A stretch of 64,000 bases of DNA from Delphinapterus leucas (GCF_002288925.2 NW_022098063.1:1915424-1979423), one strand, 5' to 3'. Counted from the stretch's first letter, positions 34,704-47,683 are shown. The notes: generated from the sequence alone by a model not told the origin. Numbers and translations: made by a program.

Positions 34704-35954
34704 CTATTCATTCTATAGAAGTGCCACCGGCAGCAGGAGTATATAATAGGTTTTACTCAAAGTTTGGGTTAGCAGAGAGGACTGAGTTATAACTCAACAC
34801 GTAGAATGGATTAAAATAGAATATCAGGTATCATTGTCCTGAAAGACTTCTCCCCTATTCCGTGCCTTGGGGAATTTCTTGATGGCCTTGCCTTCAGTTG
34901 GGCCCCAGCCTCCAGTGCTTTTGTGGGACTCATCTCCTTTTCTTTTCCTCATATCTCTATTTCCAGATTTAAAGTACCTCAGTGGTCAGATTCTCCAGTT
35001 TCTGGATAAAAACTTCCAGATTACTGTTTACTTCCACCAGCAGAACACTATACTTACAAACTCTCTCAGAGACAATTCTCAGACTGTTGGGCAAGTGAGA
35101 AAATTCACTTTTCATATCTAAATATGCCTATTAACAAAGTGAAAAATTTCTTCCTAAAAACGACTCTGCTTTTTTCTTATCCCTACCATTTCAAACCATG
35201 TATATGTTCTTATTCTTACAAACTCCTACTCTTATACTCAGGTTTTTTAAAATTAGTGAACATTAGATAAAATAATACATGTAAACGACTCAGTATATTC
35301 TCAGAAACATAGCTAGAAACAAATGCTGGCAACCATTTTTATTGGAGATAGAGTGGAACCGTGGATCATTTAGAGTTCCTCAATTAGCATCATTTAAACA
35401 GCTGCCTATATGTAAGGGTGTAGAAATGCATAAAAGCCAGGCAAATAGATGATAAAAGTCAAAAGCAAAACCAACGAACACCATAACTCTTTGAGCAAGA
35501 TCTCTAGCAAGGATTAATGCAATCATCTGGTCATGTCTCACCATGATGTAAGTGGAAACAGCTAGGCAGCCAGTAGCGAGGACACAACTTAACTCAGTTA
35601 GACTCTCCTGTCTCACTAATTGAAGGTTTTTGTACACCCTCAGGCCAGAGACCTTGTCTCCTGTGTTTTAGGCAATAAGAAGTATGCAGTCAATGCTCGA
35701 TAAGTAATAATAATTAATATTGAATCTCACTCCCTGGGCAGTGCTTCCAGTATTGATGATGTCAGTGAGGATTATGTCTCCCAGGAAAACATGTAGGATA
35801 AATTTCCTGGCTGGGCCCCAGTTAGAAGCAGAGGAGAAAAAGGAACTGAACTGTATTATGAAATAAGTCACAAAGCTCAGGAAAAACTATCACATACACA
35901 GAAGGATACTCAAGTCACTTGTCCTCCTGTCTTTTTGACCTCTTCCCCTTCTTT
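34704..35954. other. Unique sequence
   Basis: No repeat recognised with confidence. The 85-codon minus-strand frame at 35380-35637 has hydrophobic stretches but no recognisable family, and its surroundings show no promoter or splice signals. Confidence 0.5.
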
Positions 35955-36420
35955 TAGTTGATGTATGTTTAATTCATTATATAATCAACACCCATAAATC
36001 CATAACTTAACCCAAGAAATAATAGCAAATAATAAACAAATTACCTAACAACAGGCAAACAGAGAGACAGACAAAGACAACTGATGCTTGCCAAACTTCT
36101 GCAGTTGGCTTTGGAGACCCCTTGCTATGCGAAAGTGGGCAACACTTCGGTGCCTGGATGTTGAAGAGAGCTGGGTAGGAGAGATACCGATGAGGGATGT
36201 AGGGAGGCTGGGGAGAGAGGATACTCCCAGGAGCTAGAGGAGCAGGGACTTATCAACTAGTATGGAATGAGTTCAGTCACTTAACAGCCTCTCTCCAGAA
36301 GTAAGCACCATTGTGAATTTTATATCATTATTCTATTATGCACATATATAAACACTCATACCCACACACACACACACATTTTCCATGATTATTAAGCATT
36401 TTATCTTTCAGTACATTTGT
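35955..36420 (-). mobile_element. Probable old L1M fragment, reverse orientation
   Basis: 'aatcaacacccataaatcca' (35982-36001) with 'aacttaacccaagaaataat' (36003-36022), and later 'ctccagaagtaagcaccatt' (36293-36312), resemble antisense L1M 3' UTR text. A short (CA)8 run lies near 36364-36379. The match is weak. Confidence 0.35.
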
Positions 36421-36655
36421 AAAGGACATTAAATGCAGGAGTTTTTATGTAATAAGGAATACCTCTCAGTTTAAATTAAAAATCCAATAAATATGTTTCA
36501 GAGCTCTGTTAGGTATGCCGGTAACCGGGAAATGGAATTTTAGGGGACATCATTCCCCAAAGTTCAGTGAAAATGAAACAAACAAAGAAAAAAAATAGAC
36601 CAACTATATCTCTATCCATCTATCTATCATCTATACATATACACACTCAGGTTCC

Positions 36656-36867
36656 TTTTTTTTTTTTTTCTTTACAGTACGCAGACCTCTCACTGTTGTG
36701 GCCTCTCCCATTGCGGAGCACAGGCTCCAGACGCGCAGGCTCAGAGGCCATGGCTCACGGGCCCAGCCGCTCTGTGGCATGTGGGATCTTCCCAGACCAG
36801 GGCACGAACCCGTGTCCCCTGCATCGGCAGGCGGACTCTCAACCACTGCGCCACCAGGGTAAGCCCC
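36656..36867 (-). mobile_element. CHR-2 SINE, minus strand
   Basis: The T stretch at 36656-36669 is the A tail in reverse. The body runs back to the tRNA-like head, ending 'gcgccaccagggtaagcccc' (36849-36868). Flanks ctcaggttcc (36646-36655) and ctgaggtttcc (36875-36885) look like a decayed target-site duplication, imperfectly placed. Upstream lies a TCTA/CA simple repeat (36610-36648). Confidence 0.93.
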
Positions 36868-36885
36868 ACTTACCCTGAGGTTTCC

Positions 36886-37594
36886 TTTAGTTTGAGATCT
36901 TTCACTTTACTAATTTTGATCAATCATCAGTGTTTGATGACCTCTAGTCCTCCTCATATCCATGTATTGGTTTGGAGCATGACTAGATTAATGAACCAGC
37001 TGAGAAGATCAGCACCTAGTCCTCCCTATTTTGGTCCAGTCTTCTCAGTGGAAAGAGCTGTCTGGATACGAACACATTCATAATGTCATCCTAGGGAATT
37101 CAAACCCACCTTACAATATGACCGTTATTGAATCAGCAATGATCTTTGTCACACAAAAATATATCAAATACTGGTTTTACTTCTGTTAAAATTAGTTAAG
37201 AAAAGTAAATATTCAGAGTGTTTTTGTGAAACTGAGAATCAGAGTAGGCCTTTCTTAATAAGTTAGTCCTAGAGATCTGAAGTCAGATATTTGTGGGGAG
37301 AGCCTCTATGATTATTTTGAATTTTTGTTGTTGTTGTTGTGAACCTTATGGTTTTTCAGTGTCCTTCTCTGTTAACATTACCATTACCCAGAATTAGTTT
37401 CATGCCTGAACTACTGCATTCCAAGATGGCAAACACAGCTCCATGGTCAATCCTCGCTTCACTAATAGTAACTCTGATCACATAACAGATGTGAAGCTTA
37501 AAGAATAAATATCCTTCATCAGGACCAACATGCTTTATTTATGTCTATATATATACACATATATGTATACACATACACACACACATATATCTCT
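36886..37594. other. Unique sequence ending in a TA/CA microsatellite
   Basis: No repeat family recognised. A (TTG)n run lies near 37326-37341, and a TA/CA-rich simple repeat at 37545-37590 precedes the next SINE. Confidence 0.5.
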
Positions 37595-37610
37595 AAAAAG
37601 ATAATCACAG

Positions 37611-37811
37611 GGCTTCCCTGGTGGGGCAGTGGTTGAGAGTCCGCCTGCCAATGCAGGGGACACGGGTTCGTGCCCCGGTCTGGGAAGAACCCACGTGCCG
37701 CAGAGCGGCTGGGCCCGTGAGCCATGGCTGCTGAGCCTGTGCGTCCGGAGCCCGTGCTCCGCAACGGGAGAGGCCACGGAGAGGCCACAACAGTGAGAGG
37801 CCCGCATACTG
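37611..37811 (+). mobile_element. CHR-2 SINE, plus strand, tail-less and with internal duplication
   Basis: The body is like the others but differs in three ways. It has ggtggggcagtgg in the A box region, an 11-bp tandem duplication ggagaggccac (37767-37777 and 37778-37788), and no A tail beyond the five A of the duplication. The perfect 16-bp target-site duplication aaaaagataatcacag is at 37595-37610 and 37812-37827. Confidence 0.95.
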
Positions 37812-37827
37812 AAAAAGATAATCACAG

Positions 37828-40458
37828 AAATCACGTTCCATATTCTGATCCAATATCAGCTAACTGCTGATTTTCCTTTGAAAACAACAGAAATAAGTAT
37901 TTCAAATCAGTGTTATTATAAATATCCAAAATGTATGATCATTTTGAAAAAAACACTCCGACACTTCACATAACTTCATTTTAAATCACAATAAGTCTAT
38001 CTTCTGACTTTTATTTTGTAGTTAACATCCTGTATTCTGATATGTAGAGCTGAGAATATGGGCGACAGGAGATATTGAAAAGTAGATAATATGAAAAAAG
38101 CTAGTGGAGTAAATTTACATAAAACATGATAAAGTGAATATTTACCCAACAAATTACTAAAATTTAGCTTAAGGTACACTTAAGATATAGAAATTCTTTA
38201 ATTTGACAAATACTTCTCTGGCAAGAACTTGGTTGTTTTTGATACTTTCTTTCTATAGGCCATTTTAAACATTTCTTGCTTTGTTTTCTCTCCACTAATT
38301 AGTCTTTAAATATCCAATGATATTTCTCAGGATAACAAAGTGAGCTAATCTTTACATTTGAAATTTCAACAACCAGGCTGAAAAAAGTTCAAGCAACTTT
38401 CCATTAAATAACTTCAGGCCAAGAATTCAGACATAGGTAACTTATTGTTTATATGCTGTATCCTGCCAAATTCTGGATATAGATTTAGAGAACCTGTGAT
38501 AGAGAAACCCTTAAATATTTAGCAATTCAATTTCAATTGTAATTTTGGGGGAGGGGATTTGTATGTGATTTTTTTCTAAATTAACTTTATGAGAAAATCG
38601 TACCTTCTTGACTTTCACTATAAAGAATAAAGAATGAGTAAAGAATGTTAATGAGGTTTATACTAAAGCTTTGTTTTTGAGGATTTTTTAAAAAAGAAAT
38701 CTTGCATTATTCTTATTTAATCTTCCTTACTTTGATGATTAGCACAATTAAGTTAACCAAAAAGATCACGTGTGTATGCATCCTAAATTCAGTCAATGCA
38801 GTTCTCTGCTGAATTTCACTCATTGCCTTAAATTGAGAAGAACTAAGGATGAAATGCCTGAGAAGCTCTGTTCCCTTCTCATGGCTGCCACTCTTAGAAG
38901 CCTGGCCATAGCAACAGTTTACCTGGCAAAGATGTTCCGAAAACGTGAATTGCCAGACTCTCGTCCCCTCTTCTGGCGTTTTCTTGTGAATTGATTTATT
39001 TATTAGCACTAGGCATGCTTGCTTTTTAAAATGAGGTATGTGAGTCATTTTGGGAGCAGATGTGTATGACCTCCTGACTCTAAACCCAACAAGTTACAAA
39101 TGCTCTTCCACACCCACTCTGATAAAGTATTATTTTCTTAAGTCAGTGGCTGAGTTCTGCATCTCCTGAGTCAGAAGAAAATGATGTATGTTTTCCCTTC
39201 TGGAAATTTCAATATGTAGCTCTTTTCTGCTTCTCCATACATTTCATTTCATTTGTTGAAACTAGATGCAACATTAAGTTTTAAATGTTCTATCAATTTG
39301 TCAGAAAGAAATCATTTTACAAAATATATATTTTATGGTTAAGGTGTCAGTAAGATTTTTATAGTGATTGAAATGCTTTAAAGCTAATGGGGAAAAATTA
39401 AGAATTTTAAAACATTTACCTTTGGTAAAATACGAAGGAGTCATTGTTTAATTTTAAAGACAATAGCAAAAGTAGGTTTTACTTAAAACATAATGATGGT
39501 TTAAGTCAACTCCCAAGATCCCAAGCCTATTTATTTGCTTGGTTATATAACACACTGAAAGACTTTTCACTAGAAATTATTAATGTTTTATGGTCAGCTG
39601 AAGACATTAAAAAACAAATAAGTCATACCATTTTTAACCTCTGTACTTACAGTAATAGGAAAATTTGTAAACCAATTGAAATTGGCCTTTGTAGTTATTC
39701 TGCAATTCAGGATAATTCCAGTATATATGCAATCATTCCCAGCTAATTGCCATAGATGGAAGTTCTTGCACTGAGAAATCAGAGCTATTTTAAATATTAA
39801 TACTCCTTACAGGATGCCTTATTAAAAACTTGTGTCAGTCATGTCAAAACTCCAGTGACTTTGCAATTGGAAGTGTCTCATTGGATCAGGGTAGCAGACC
39901 CACACCAAGTCTAAATATGTACAACTTCTTTCAATAAAAGTAATCCAGTAGTTAAGCTTGGGATACATAGAATCACAAAGTGTTAGAGCATTTCAGGTTT
40001 TGTGCAGTTATTGAGCTGATAAATGATTTGCAAAATATTTTAAAGCTTATATCCAATGAACATTTAAAATACTGAACATACATAAAAGTGGAAATAAACC
40101 CCAAAAGGTTTTAACTTTTTAAAAAAGTGGAGAGAGAGAGAGCAATTTTCTGAAGTTATTCTTTTATCTGGCAGCCTAGCTAAGAGAGAAGTGCTTTGGA
40201 ACTGTCCAGGAAAATATATTTGAATTGCATTCTGCAATTTTTCTATTAAAAATTGAATGGTGAAATGTCATGAGGTGACCTATGACATGTGGCACAAGAA
40301 TGGTCTGGGGCAGAGAGCCTCACAAAACCCCATTATTGCTAAGATGAGGAGAACCTCGTGTGATTATTGAAACAGAAGTGTGGGCATATTGGTGTGGAAT
40401 TGTTTACACTTCTTGATATCAATCGGATCTGGCTCTTGGATCATGGCCTTAAAAAAAT
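37828..40458. other. Repeat-poor unique sequence
   Basis: About 2.6 kb with no recognised repeat. The frames at 38713-39048 (minus), 38770-38994 (plus) and 39444-39746 (plus) have no recognised domain. It is the longest repeat-free interval of the window and a candidate for conserved non-coding sequence (inference). Confidence 0.5.
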
Positions 40459-40466
40459 GTTAGTTA

Positions 40467-40676
40467 GGGGCTTCCTTGGTGGTGCAGTGGTTGAGAGTCT
40501 GCCTGCCGATTCAGGGGACACGGGTTCGTGCCCCAGTCCGGGAAGATCCCATATGCCGTGGAGCGGCTGGGCCCGTGAGCCATGGCCGCTGAGCCTGTAC
40601 GTCCGCAGCCTGTGCTCCACAGCGGAAGAGGCCACAACAGTGAGAGGCCCGCGTACCGCAAAAAAAAAAAAAAAAA
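40467..40676 (+). mobile_element. CHR-2 SINE, plus strand
   Basis: The body carries several transitions (ccttggtggtgcagtgg at the head, ccatatgccgtgg at 40548-40560), suggesting an older copy than that at 41.8 kb. The A tail is about 17. The target-site duplication gttagtta is at 40459-40466 and 40677-40684. Confidence 0.94.
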
Positions 40677-40684
40677 GTTAGTTA

Positions 40685-41167
40685 AAAGCCTGTGGTGTAC
40701 CCCTGCAACTGCAAGTGGTTCTGGAGTGTTCTCCAAGGCTCAATGGTAGGATGGACCCAGCAACTCACAGCAACTTTGTTTTAAAGATGATAAATATTCT
40801 CTCGGGTAGGGGGAGCGCTATGGAAAGAAACGAGCAGCATGCATATTTTTGTTAGAAGCCAAGGTAATCTTTCAAGCAGAGAATTTGCTGCTGTCAGTGG
40901 AAGACTAGACTTATTTATTTACCATTGAGAATTTCCCTTTCTGTAGAGGATGACCATCTAGGGTCCTAAATAAGAGACAGACATTAACACAGAGCACAGG
41001 AGTAAGCATAAATCTACCCATTCCTGTGAGATCTACTGGTTTTGCCTCTAATAAGATAACTTGTTTTTCTCAGAGGCAGGGGGAGATGAATGGATGAGGG
41101 GAGGGAGAGAATAGATTTTTCTCCTTAAAACTTAGAAGCTATTTTCATAGAAAAATTATAATACTTC
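40685..41167. other. Unique sequence
   Basis: No repeat family or exon recognised. Confidence 0.5.
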
Positions 41168-41385
41168 AATCAACTACCATTTATTAAGCCAGGTGCTTTT
41201 TATTCTTCACCTATCTAAATGCTCACAAACTGTCAATAGAAGTTAGGTGTTAGTATTCTCATTTTACAGATGCGGACACAGATGTTCACTGAAGAAAAAC
41301 AACTTGCCCAAGATCACATATATACTTGGACCACGGGAGGATTCAAAGCTGGGATGCCAGACTCCAAAGAGCAACACTTCCTCTG
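41168..41385 (-). mobile_element. MIR SINE, reverse orientation
   Basis: 'tattctcattttacagatgc' (41254-41273), 'aacaacttgcccaagatcac' (41299-41318) and 'aggattcaaagctgggatgc' (41338-41357) are the reverse-complement MIR core in order. Confidence 0.88.
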
Positions 41386-41831
41386 ACCTGCACTGCTGTC
41401 CCTGCATTCTTGAAGACTTTCCACAAACTCAAGATGTACTTAAAGTTTTCTTAGGTGTGACATGTATTTGGAGATCTCTCAGGCCTAATGCAACCAGTCT
41501 CTGTGTAGCATGTTGGGGAAAAGGGATTTCTAAATTAAGAAACATTTTGTTCAAAAGTTTGAAGTTTGATATATTTACAACTTGTCTGCTACTGCTTCCT
41601 GATCATTGTCCACCTCTGTATTGCAGCCTGTTTACACTGCAGACTGAAAGGTTGGTGGTGATCATAGAGACAGCAAAATACACCAATAAAAACATAAGGT
41701 ATGTGCATGGGATTATACTTTATAGATAACTGTAAACACATCGGCTACCCGTATCAGCGGAGACGGGAAGGGGGGTATACCTTGTGCCAATATTTCTCAT
41801 AGGAACTAAGAATTATCTGAAACTTCAAGTG
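41386..41831. other. Unique sequence
   Basis: No repeat recognised. A 160-codon open frame starting inside the MIR runs through here (41247-41729). It has no family resemblance and begins in a repeat, so it is treated as chance. Confidence 0.5.
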
Positions 41832-41846
41832 AAATGGTCTATTTTT

Positions 41847-42049
41847 TTTATTTTTGGCGGTACGTGGGCGTCTCACTGCCGTGGCCTCTCCCGTTGCGGA
41901 GCACAGGCTCCAGACGCGCAGGCTCAGCGGCCATGGCCCACGGGCCCAGCCGCTCTGCGGCCTGTGGGATCTTCCCGGACCGGGGCACGAACCCGTGTCC
42001 CCTGCATCGGCAGGCGGACTCTCAACCACTGCGCCACCAGGGAAGCCCA
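41847..42049 (-). mobile_element. CHR-2 SINE, minus strand, near consensus
   Basis: The copy closest to the common pattern of the eight, with most CpG sites kept (for example gttgcggagcacaggctcc at 41893-41911). This suggests a relatively recent insertion. The perfect 15-bp target-site duplication aaatggtctattttt is at 41832-41846 and 42050-42064. Several open frames on both strands follow from its GC content and are not genes. Confidence 0.96.
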
Positions 42050-42064
42050 AAATGGTCTATTTTT

Positions 42065-44178
42065 ATCAAGGCATTTTAGTTGGTGATCAGCACCATGACT
42101 GTCAAAAAGCATTATTACCTACTCTGTATTTTTAAATGTTCAATTATTCTTTTTCTCTCCTGGACTTTCAGTATTAAATACACTAAAGTGCTGAAGTTTG
42201 ACTGTATTGATTACAGCCAGCATTAATCTTTCAAAATAAGCATTAGATCTCAAAAGACCTCATTTGAATCAAGTATAAAGAACAAGCGTCTGCTCTTTGG
42301 CATTCATGAAACAATATTTCATGCTTTCAGTATATGCACTTTAGAAAACTGTAAAGGCCAAACACTCCCTCTTTATCATTGTGATTAGACTTGTAAATGC
42401 TGTGACAATTAGCTCCTGAAATCCTTCAGGATTCATCCTTGAAAGAAAGAGCCAAGGACTTACATCGTGGAGAGAGGGAGGTGAGGTTTATGTCTCAGGG
42501 TATTAAAACATGCATTATGTGTTAGTGGTTGGGAAGAGAAGGGCCTGGACCAACCTTCCTTTGGCTAGTGTGACCGAAGGAAACCCAGGACTCCTGGCTG
42601 GACAATATTCACATCAGGTACTATCAGGTACTATGTCTTTCACTGATGTCAATTCAGATGGAGGCATTTAAGGATTGGGGGAATGATTTCAAATCTTTCT
42701 TCAGCTTCAACATAAATGGATTCGTAGATGGAGTAAAAAATGGAAAGGCAGAGAAAAAAAAACACTTGTGTTTTGGAATTACTCAAAAGTCTGATTCAGC
42801 TCCATGGCCACAGAACCCTTTTCTGCATGTGAACAAAAATGTGTTTTCTCTGGCAAGGTCCTACAGAAGTGTTCTTTTCATGCAGAGGAAATGACCCAGG
42901 TATGAAAGTTTTTCTTATTTCTTTGCCATTAAAAATATCCAGTTTAGTGTTTTGGCATGTCTTTTAAATACACATAGCTTGCTATTAGTGACTTGTTAGC
43001 TGTTTCAACTTTATGCTCTAAAATTTTACCATGAATGAGTCTCTCAAACAAGACAGTTAGCCTCTTGATCCTAGTTTGACATTTTAAAGTAAGATTACCG
43101 TGAAGATCGGCATTAATCTAATCAGTTCAAAACCATAAAGCTATGACCCCAAGGAAAACAGTCACATTGGGTGAAAAACCTATTCTATGATTTTCTTTCA
43201 GACACCCATATTAAAATGCTTATGTTTTTCAAATTTTGTGATTATAAATCCTTCAGTATTTCTCATCATGAATAGAATTACTTCATTCCTCTTGGAGGTG
43301 AGTTTATTTAAGTCAGTTTATGGTGTCTGCATGGATGTGGTAGAAAATGGTCAGTCTTTTTGCATGGTGACCATGCTATCATGACTGTGTTTAGGTCAGC
43401 CCTCTCTGAAATATTAAGAAGGGAGTGAGTTTGTCTTTGGTGCTTCTCATCCGATTACTTTCATTCTTCTCCCCCTGCCTCTACCATCTACAAAAACACC
43501 TGGCTTATACCTTCCTAGTCTTTAGGATGATCAACTGAGGCTGTGTGAATGGTCGCTTAAACTACAATCAGTTTTTTCATTATATTGTGAGCATGGAAAG
43601 ACTCCTTGTCCTTGGTTGAAATGTCTTAATTTCTGTCAAAATTGGAATTATTGACCTGATATAAAAGAAAGCAAAAACTAAGGGTATTCTTGATTGAGGA
43701 GCTCATCTTCTTCTCTAGCTCTCTGTTGCAACCTGAGAAAGAGACACTGTCAATATGCTGTTATAAATTCGTTGAATGTTTCATCTCTGTGTTAATCCTA
43801 GCACAGAAGTGATGTCCTGAATTCAATTACCAGAATATATTTTTACTGTCTGTGCAGCTGTTTTATAATAAGCAACTCTTTATAGTTAACTGCATCTTTA
43901 GACAATTATCTTTAACTAATACACTTTAGCGTGTTATTTATTTAGCAATGTATCATCAAGAAATAAGAGAATCTCTCTAGGAAGCCTCTAGTAGTCTCCT
44001 ATCTGTCTACATTCACCTGGCTATAAGCACCTCCTAAGGTTAATGACCATTCACTTCCACTTTCCATATCTTTTGGTAGTTAGTCTTACAAAGAAGTGGA
44101 TTCCAGGAAATATTGCTCCAAAACGCAGAGGGAATGCGAGTGATTCCAGGCTAACAGGAGTAGTCCATTAAGGTTTTA
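42065..44178. other. Repeat-poor unique sequence
   Basis: About 2.1 kb without a recognised repeat. A 10-bp unit caggtactat is doubled near 42614-42633. No convincing exon. Confidence 0.5.
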
Positions 44179-45450
44179 AATAAACTCAAAATGGATTAAA
44201 GACCTAAATATAAGACCAGATACTATCAAACTCTTAGAGGAAAACACAGGCAGAACACTCTTTGACACAAATCACAGCAGTATCTTTTCCAATCCGTCTC
44301 CTAGAGTAGTGGAGATAAAGCCAAAAATAAACAAATGGGACCTAATTAAACTTAAAAAGCTTTTGCACAGCAAAGGAAACCATAAACAAAAATCCAACTC
44401 ACAGAATGGGAGAAAATATTTGCAAATGAAGCAGCTGACAAAGGATTAATCTTCAAAATTTACAAATAACTCGTGTGGCTCAATATCTAAGAAACAACCC
44501 AATAAAAAATGGGCAGAAGGCCTAAATAGACAGTTCTCCAAAGAAGACATACAGATGAACAAGAGGCACAAGAAAAGATGTTCAGCATCGCTAATTATTA
44601 GAGAAACGCAAATCAAAACTACAATGAGGTATCACCTCATGCCGGTTAGAATGGCCATCATCAAAAAATCTACAAACAATAAATGCTGGTGAGGGTGTGG
44701 AGAAAAGGGAACCCTCCTATGCTGTTGGTGGGAATGTAAATCGGTACAGACACTATGGAGAACAGTAAGGTGGTTCCTTAAAAAACTAAAAGTACAGCTA
44801 CCATATGATATAGCAATCCCATTCCTGGGCATATATCTGGAGAAAAACATAGTTCAAAAAGAAACACTCACTCCAATGTTCAATGCAGTGCTGTTTACAA
44901 TAGCCAAAACATGGAAGCAACCTAAATGTCCATCAACAGATGAATGGATAAAGAAGATGCGGTACATATATACAATGGAACATTACTCAGCCATAAAAAA
45001 GAATAAGATAATGCCATTTGCGGCAACATGAATGGACCTGGAGATTATCATATTAAGTGTAGTAAGTCAGAGAAAGACAGACAGTACCATATGATTCCAC
45101 TTATATGCAGAATCTTAAAAAATGATACGAATGAACTTATTTACAAAACAGAAACAGACTCACAGACTTAGAGAACGAACTTATGGTTACCGGGGGGGAA
45201 GGGTGTAGGGGAGGGATAGATTGGGAGTTTGGGATTGACATGTACACACAGCTGTATTTAAAATAGATAACCAACAAAGAACTATTGTATAGCACAGGGA
45301 ACTCTGTTCAATACTCTGTAATAACCTAAATGGGAAAAACATTTTTAAAGAATGGATGTATGTATAACTGAATCACTTTGCTGTACACCTGAAACTAACA
45401 CAATATTGTTAATCAACTATACTCCAATATAAAATAATTTTTTTTAATAA
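44179..45450 (+). mobile_element. 5'-truncated L1, ORF2 C-terminus and long 3' UTR
   Basis: Starts at 'aataaactcaaaatggatta' (44179-44198), which aligns with 22681 in the full-length L1. It runs through the ORF2 C-terminus, with a stop inside the cysteine motif region and H changed to C (near 44690-44750). The stop-rich end follows, then a 3' UTR of about 330 bp. The end is 'tcaactatactccaatataa' (45414-45433) and an A/T-rich tail. The target-site duplication is not certain. It is more diverged than the 18-23.8 kb copy. Confidence 0.93.
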
Positions 45451-46749
45451 ATACAAATTTTAAAATATGTCTGTGCTATCAGAAATCACCAGCAATCACT
45501 GCCTACTATGGCAGATATCCAACAAGAATGAGTCTAGGCTCCAGCACATCCTAAACTATAGGGCAATCTGATCCCCGTTATGCTCTACAGTTGTGGCAAC
45601 ACTCAGATACAGTACACTGGGATCCTCACTCTCTTTTCGGCAGCCCCTCAAGTGTGGTGTTGGAGAGAATTCCTTGGTGAGAAGGAAAGGCTACCTTTTA
45701 AGTCTTTACAGCAGAGGCTCAGTGGGGAATATCAGATCAGCATTTTCACCTACATGTTTTATGTCTCGTATATTTCAGTTCACCCAGACATAAGCACAGA
45801 GGCTGGCACCTCGAAGGCACCTAATACATTTCATGAAATAAACAGACACATAAAAGAGTGCCCTTGACACTTTACTCTTACCATGCTATTTGTGTCTTCC
45901 CTTCCTAAATTTGCTACTTAGCATGTGCTCTTTTCTTCAAATATTTTTTTCTTCCAGAAATGGTTATCCTTTCTCCTAGGTATCCCCAGGCGGCCTCTCC
46001 CTCCCTCTGTGTTTATTACTTTTTTCTCTCCCTGTGCGAGCTCTGGTAGCTGCACTTTACTGCTCATCTCTGACTGTGCATTCCATCACCAAAGTCTGAG
46101 GAACTAGATTACAACTTACTTAATGATCAGGTCTGAAATGAACGAAATTAGGGCACTGGTGAAAATCCAAAATATTGTCCATTAAGTTAGATGCACAAAC
46201 ACTTGCACAAGACCTTTATGTCACCAGGTTTGGCTGTTAAAAAGACTCCATTCTTCATCCTGAGTTTTGGAAAAGTTGTGAAGAACTGAGTCTACTAGAT
46301 GAATGGCCTTTTTGAAAATAGGGCAGCATTGCAAACATTTGACTACAAACTGTATTTGCTAACATCTATCTTTCCCCATTGCTGTTAGCAAACTTTCTAG
46401 TCTTTAAAGCATGGCCACATAAGGGTTAAAAGACTCTCTTACCCAAAGCAGGGTAGGGGCCACGATCTGCATCTGCAATGAGGTGCCCATTTTAGCGGCA
46501 AGTTCTTCTCCAATATGTGTTCTAGATCCCAACGCTATCATCATAGAATCTCTGGGGTTGTTGTTGAAGAAAAAATGAGATAAGATTTTTAAAATGTCAA
46601 GCCCAGTGTGAAACATAGAGATATTCAATTTGATAGCTCATTTTACCACAATCAATCAGGCAATACACTACTTCTACAAACTTATTGTGGTCCAACGGAA
46701 AACATGGTATTGTATCTACATCCGCCTTCATTCTCATTGAGAAGATCCT
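45451..46749. other. Unique sequence with a weak L2 end
   Basis: Mostly unrecognised. At 45785-45842, 'gcacagaggctggcacctcg' (45794-45813) followed by 'ggcacctaatacatttcatg' looks like an L2 3' end in plus orientation. Two overlapping frames at 45580-45867 are chance. Confidence 0.45.
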
Positions 46750-47683
46750 ACATTTCCTGAGAAATATTTCCAGTGCTTCCCATCCCTATTGTCACTTCTT
46801 CCCAGAGTCTTATCACTGTTCTATGGACTCATTAATATTGCTCCCTTCTCTCAGGCTTCCTGACTTTAGTTCATTTTCCACAATGCTGGTAGAATTCGCT
46901 CCTAAAAATAAGCCTTATTAGCACGCTTCCTTCAAATCTTTTGATTGGCTCCTCTTGCCTAGATAAACTGCTTTATTTATTGTAAGTCTCCTTCAAGGTT
47001 TTTATTTCCTAATATGTATTGTGAATCTCTAAGATGGGGACATACGTCACAGTTCTACTAATGCATTCTCCACTAAAACTTTTTATTTTTCAACAGAGCT
47101 TATTTGGGGAATTATTTACATAGGAACACACAGGGCCAGGCTGGCTGACAGTAGTTAAATCCAAACCTTGCAGTACAAATACTCAAAATCTGTTGGCAAT
47201 CCCCCTCTCAAATCTCAGCTTCTTTCTGCTTCATACTCACTTTTTGCTCCAAACCTACTATTCTCAAATAACATTCTTTGTGGTTTTGTCCCCTCCTTTG
47301 CAGGTAATGTTACTGACCTCGAAGCACTCTCCCCAAATCTTCTACCACACTTCTCCTTCTACTCAAACTGCTCAACTTGGTGACCTACTGATCCTTTAAG
47401 AAACAGCTGAAGTGCTATTTTCTCTGAAGCTATTTCATTCTTCTATCTCCTGAGCAATGTGGGTACTCTGGGAGTTTAAAAGGAAGAATAAACTGTGTTC
47501 ATACTTCTCTTATAACTTTTTCACATTGCTATGTGAAACTCTGTCTCCCTCATTAAAATACATTCCATATGGGCAGGCATGGCCATGCTTTATTCTTTTT
47601 GTAGCTCCTTTTCTGGTTCACTGCCTAATATATATGGAGATGGTGTACAATGAATGTTTACTAAATTATTTGCTAAATATGCC
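46750..47683 (+). mobile_element. L2 LINE 3' region, plus strand
   Basis: L2 landmarks occur in order. They include 'ttttgattggctcctcttgc' (46939-46958), 'ccctctcaaatctcagctt' (47203-47221) and 'agctgaagtgctattttctc' (47404-47423). Later ones are 'gtgaaactctgtctccctca' (47533-47552) and the closing 'gaatgtttactaaattattt' (47652-47671). Very diverged. Overlapping small frames here are not genes. Confidence 0.5.

Noticed and set aside
35380..35637. 85-codon minus-strand frame with hydrophobic stretches
   Set aside because: No signal-peptide pattern or family resemblance that I can support, and no conserved neighbours. Treated as chance.
41247..41729. 160-codon plus-strand open frame
   Set aside because: It starts inside an antisense MIR, has no recognisable domain and no promoter or splice context. 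One such frame is expected by chance in 64 kb.
41834..42135. Overlapping Arg/Pro/Gly-rich open frames on both strands at each CHR copy (also near 3.2, 7.1, 13.5, 36.7, 37.6, 40.5 and 51.5 kb)
   Set aside because: They repeat at every CHR-2 copy in all frames and both strands. They arise from the GC-rich SINE, not from genes.
44179..45450. BovB/RTE-type LINE
   Set aside because: The ORF2 C-terminal text and the 3' UTR match the L1 copies elsewhere in the window.
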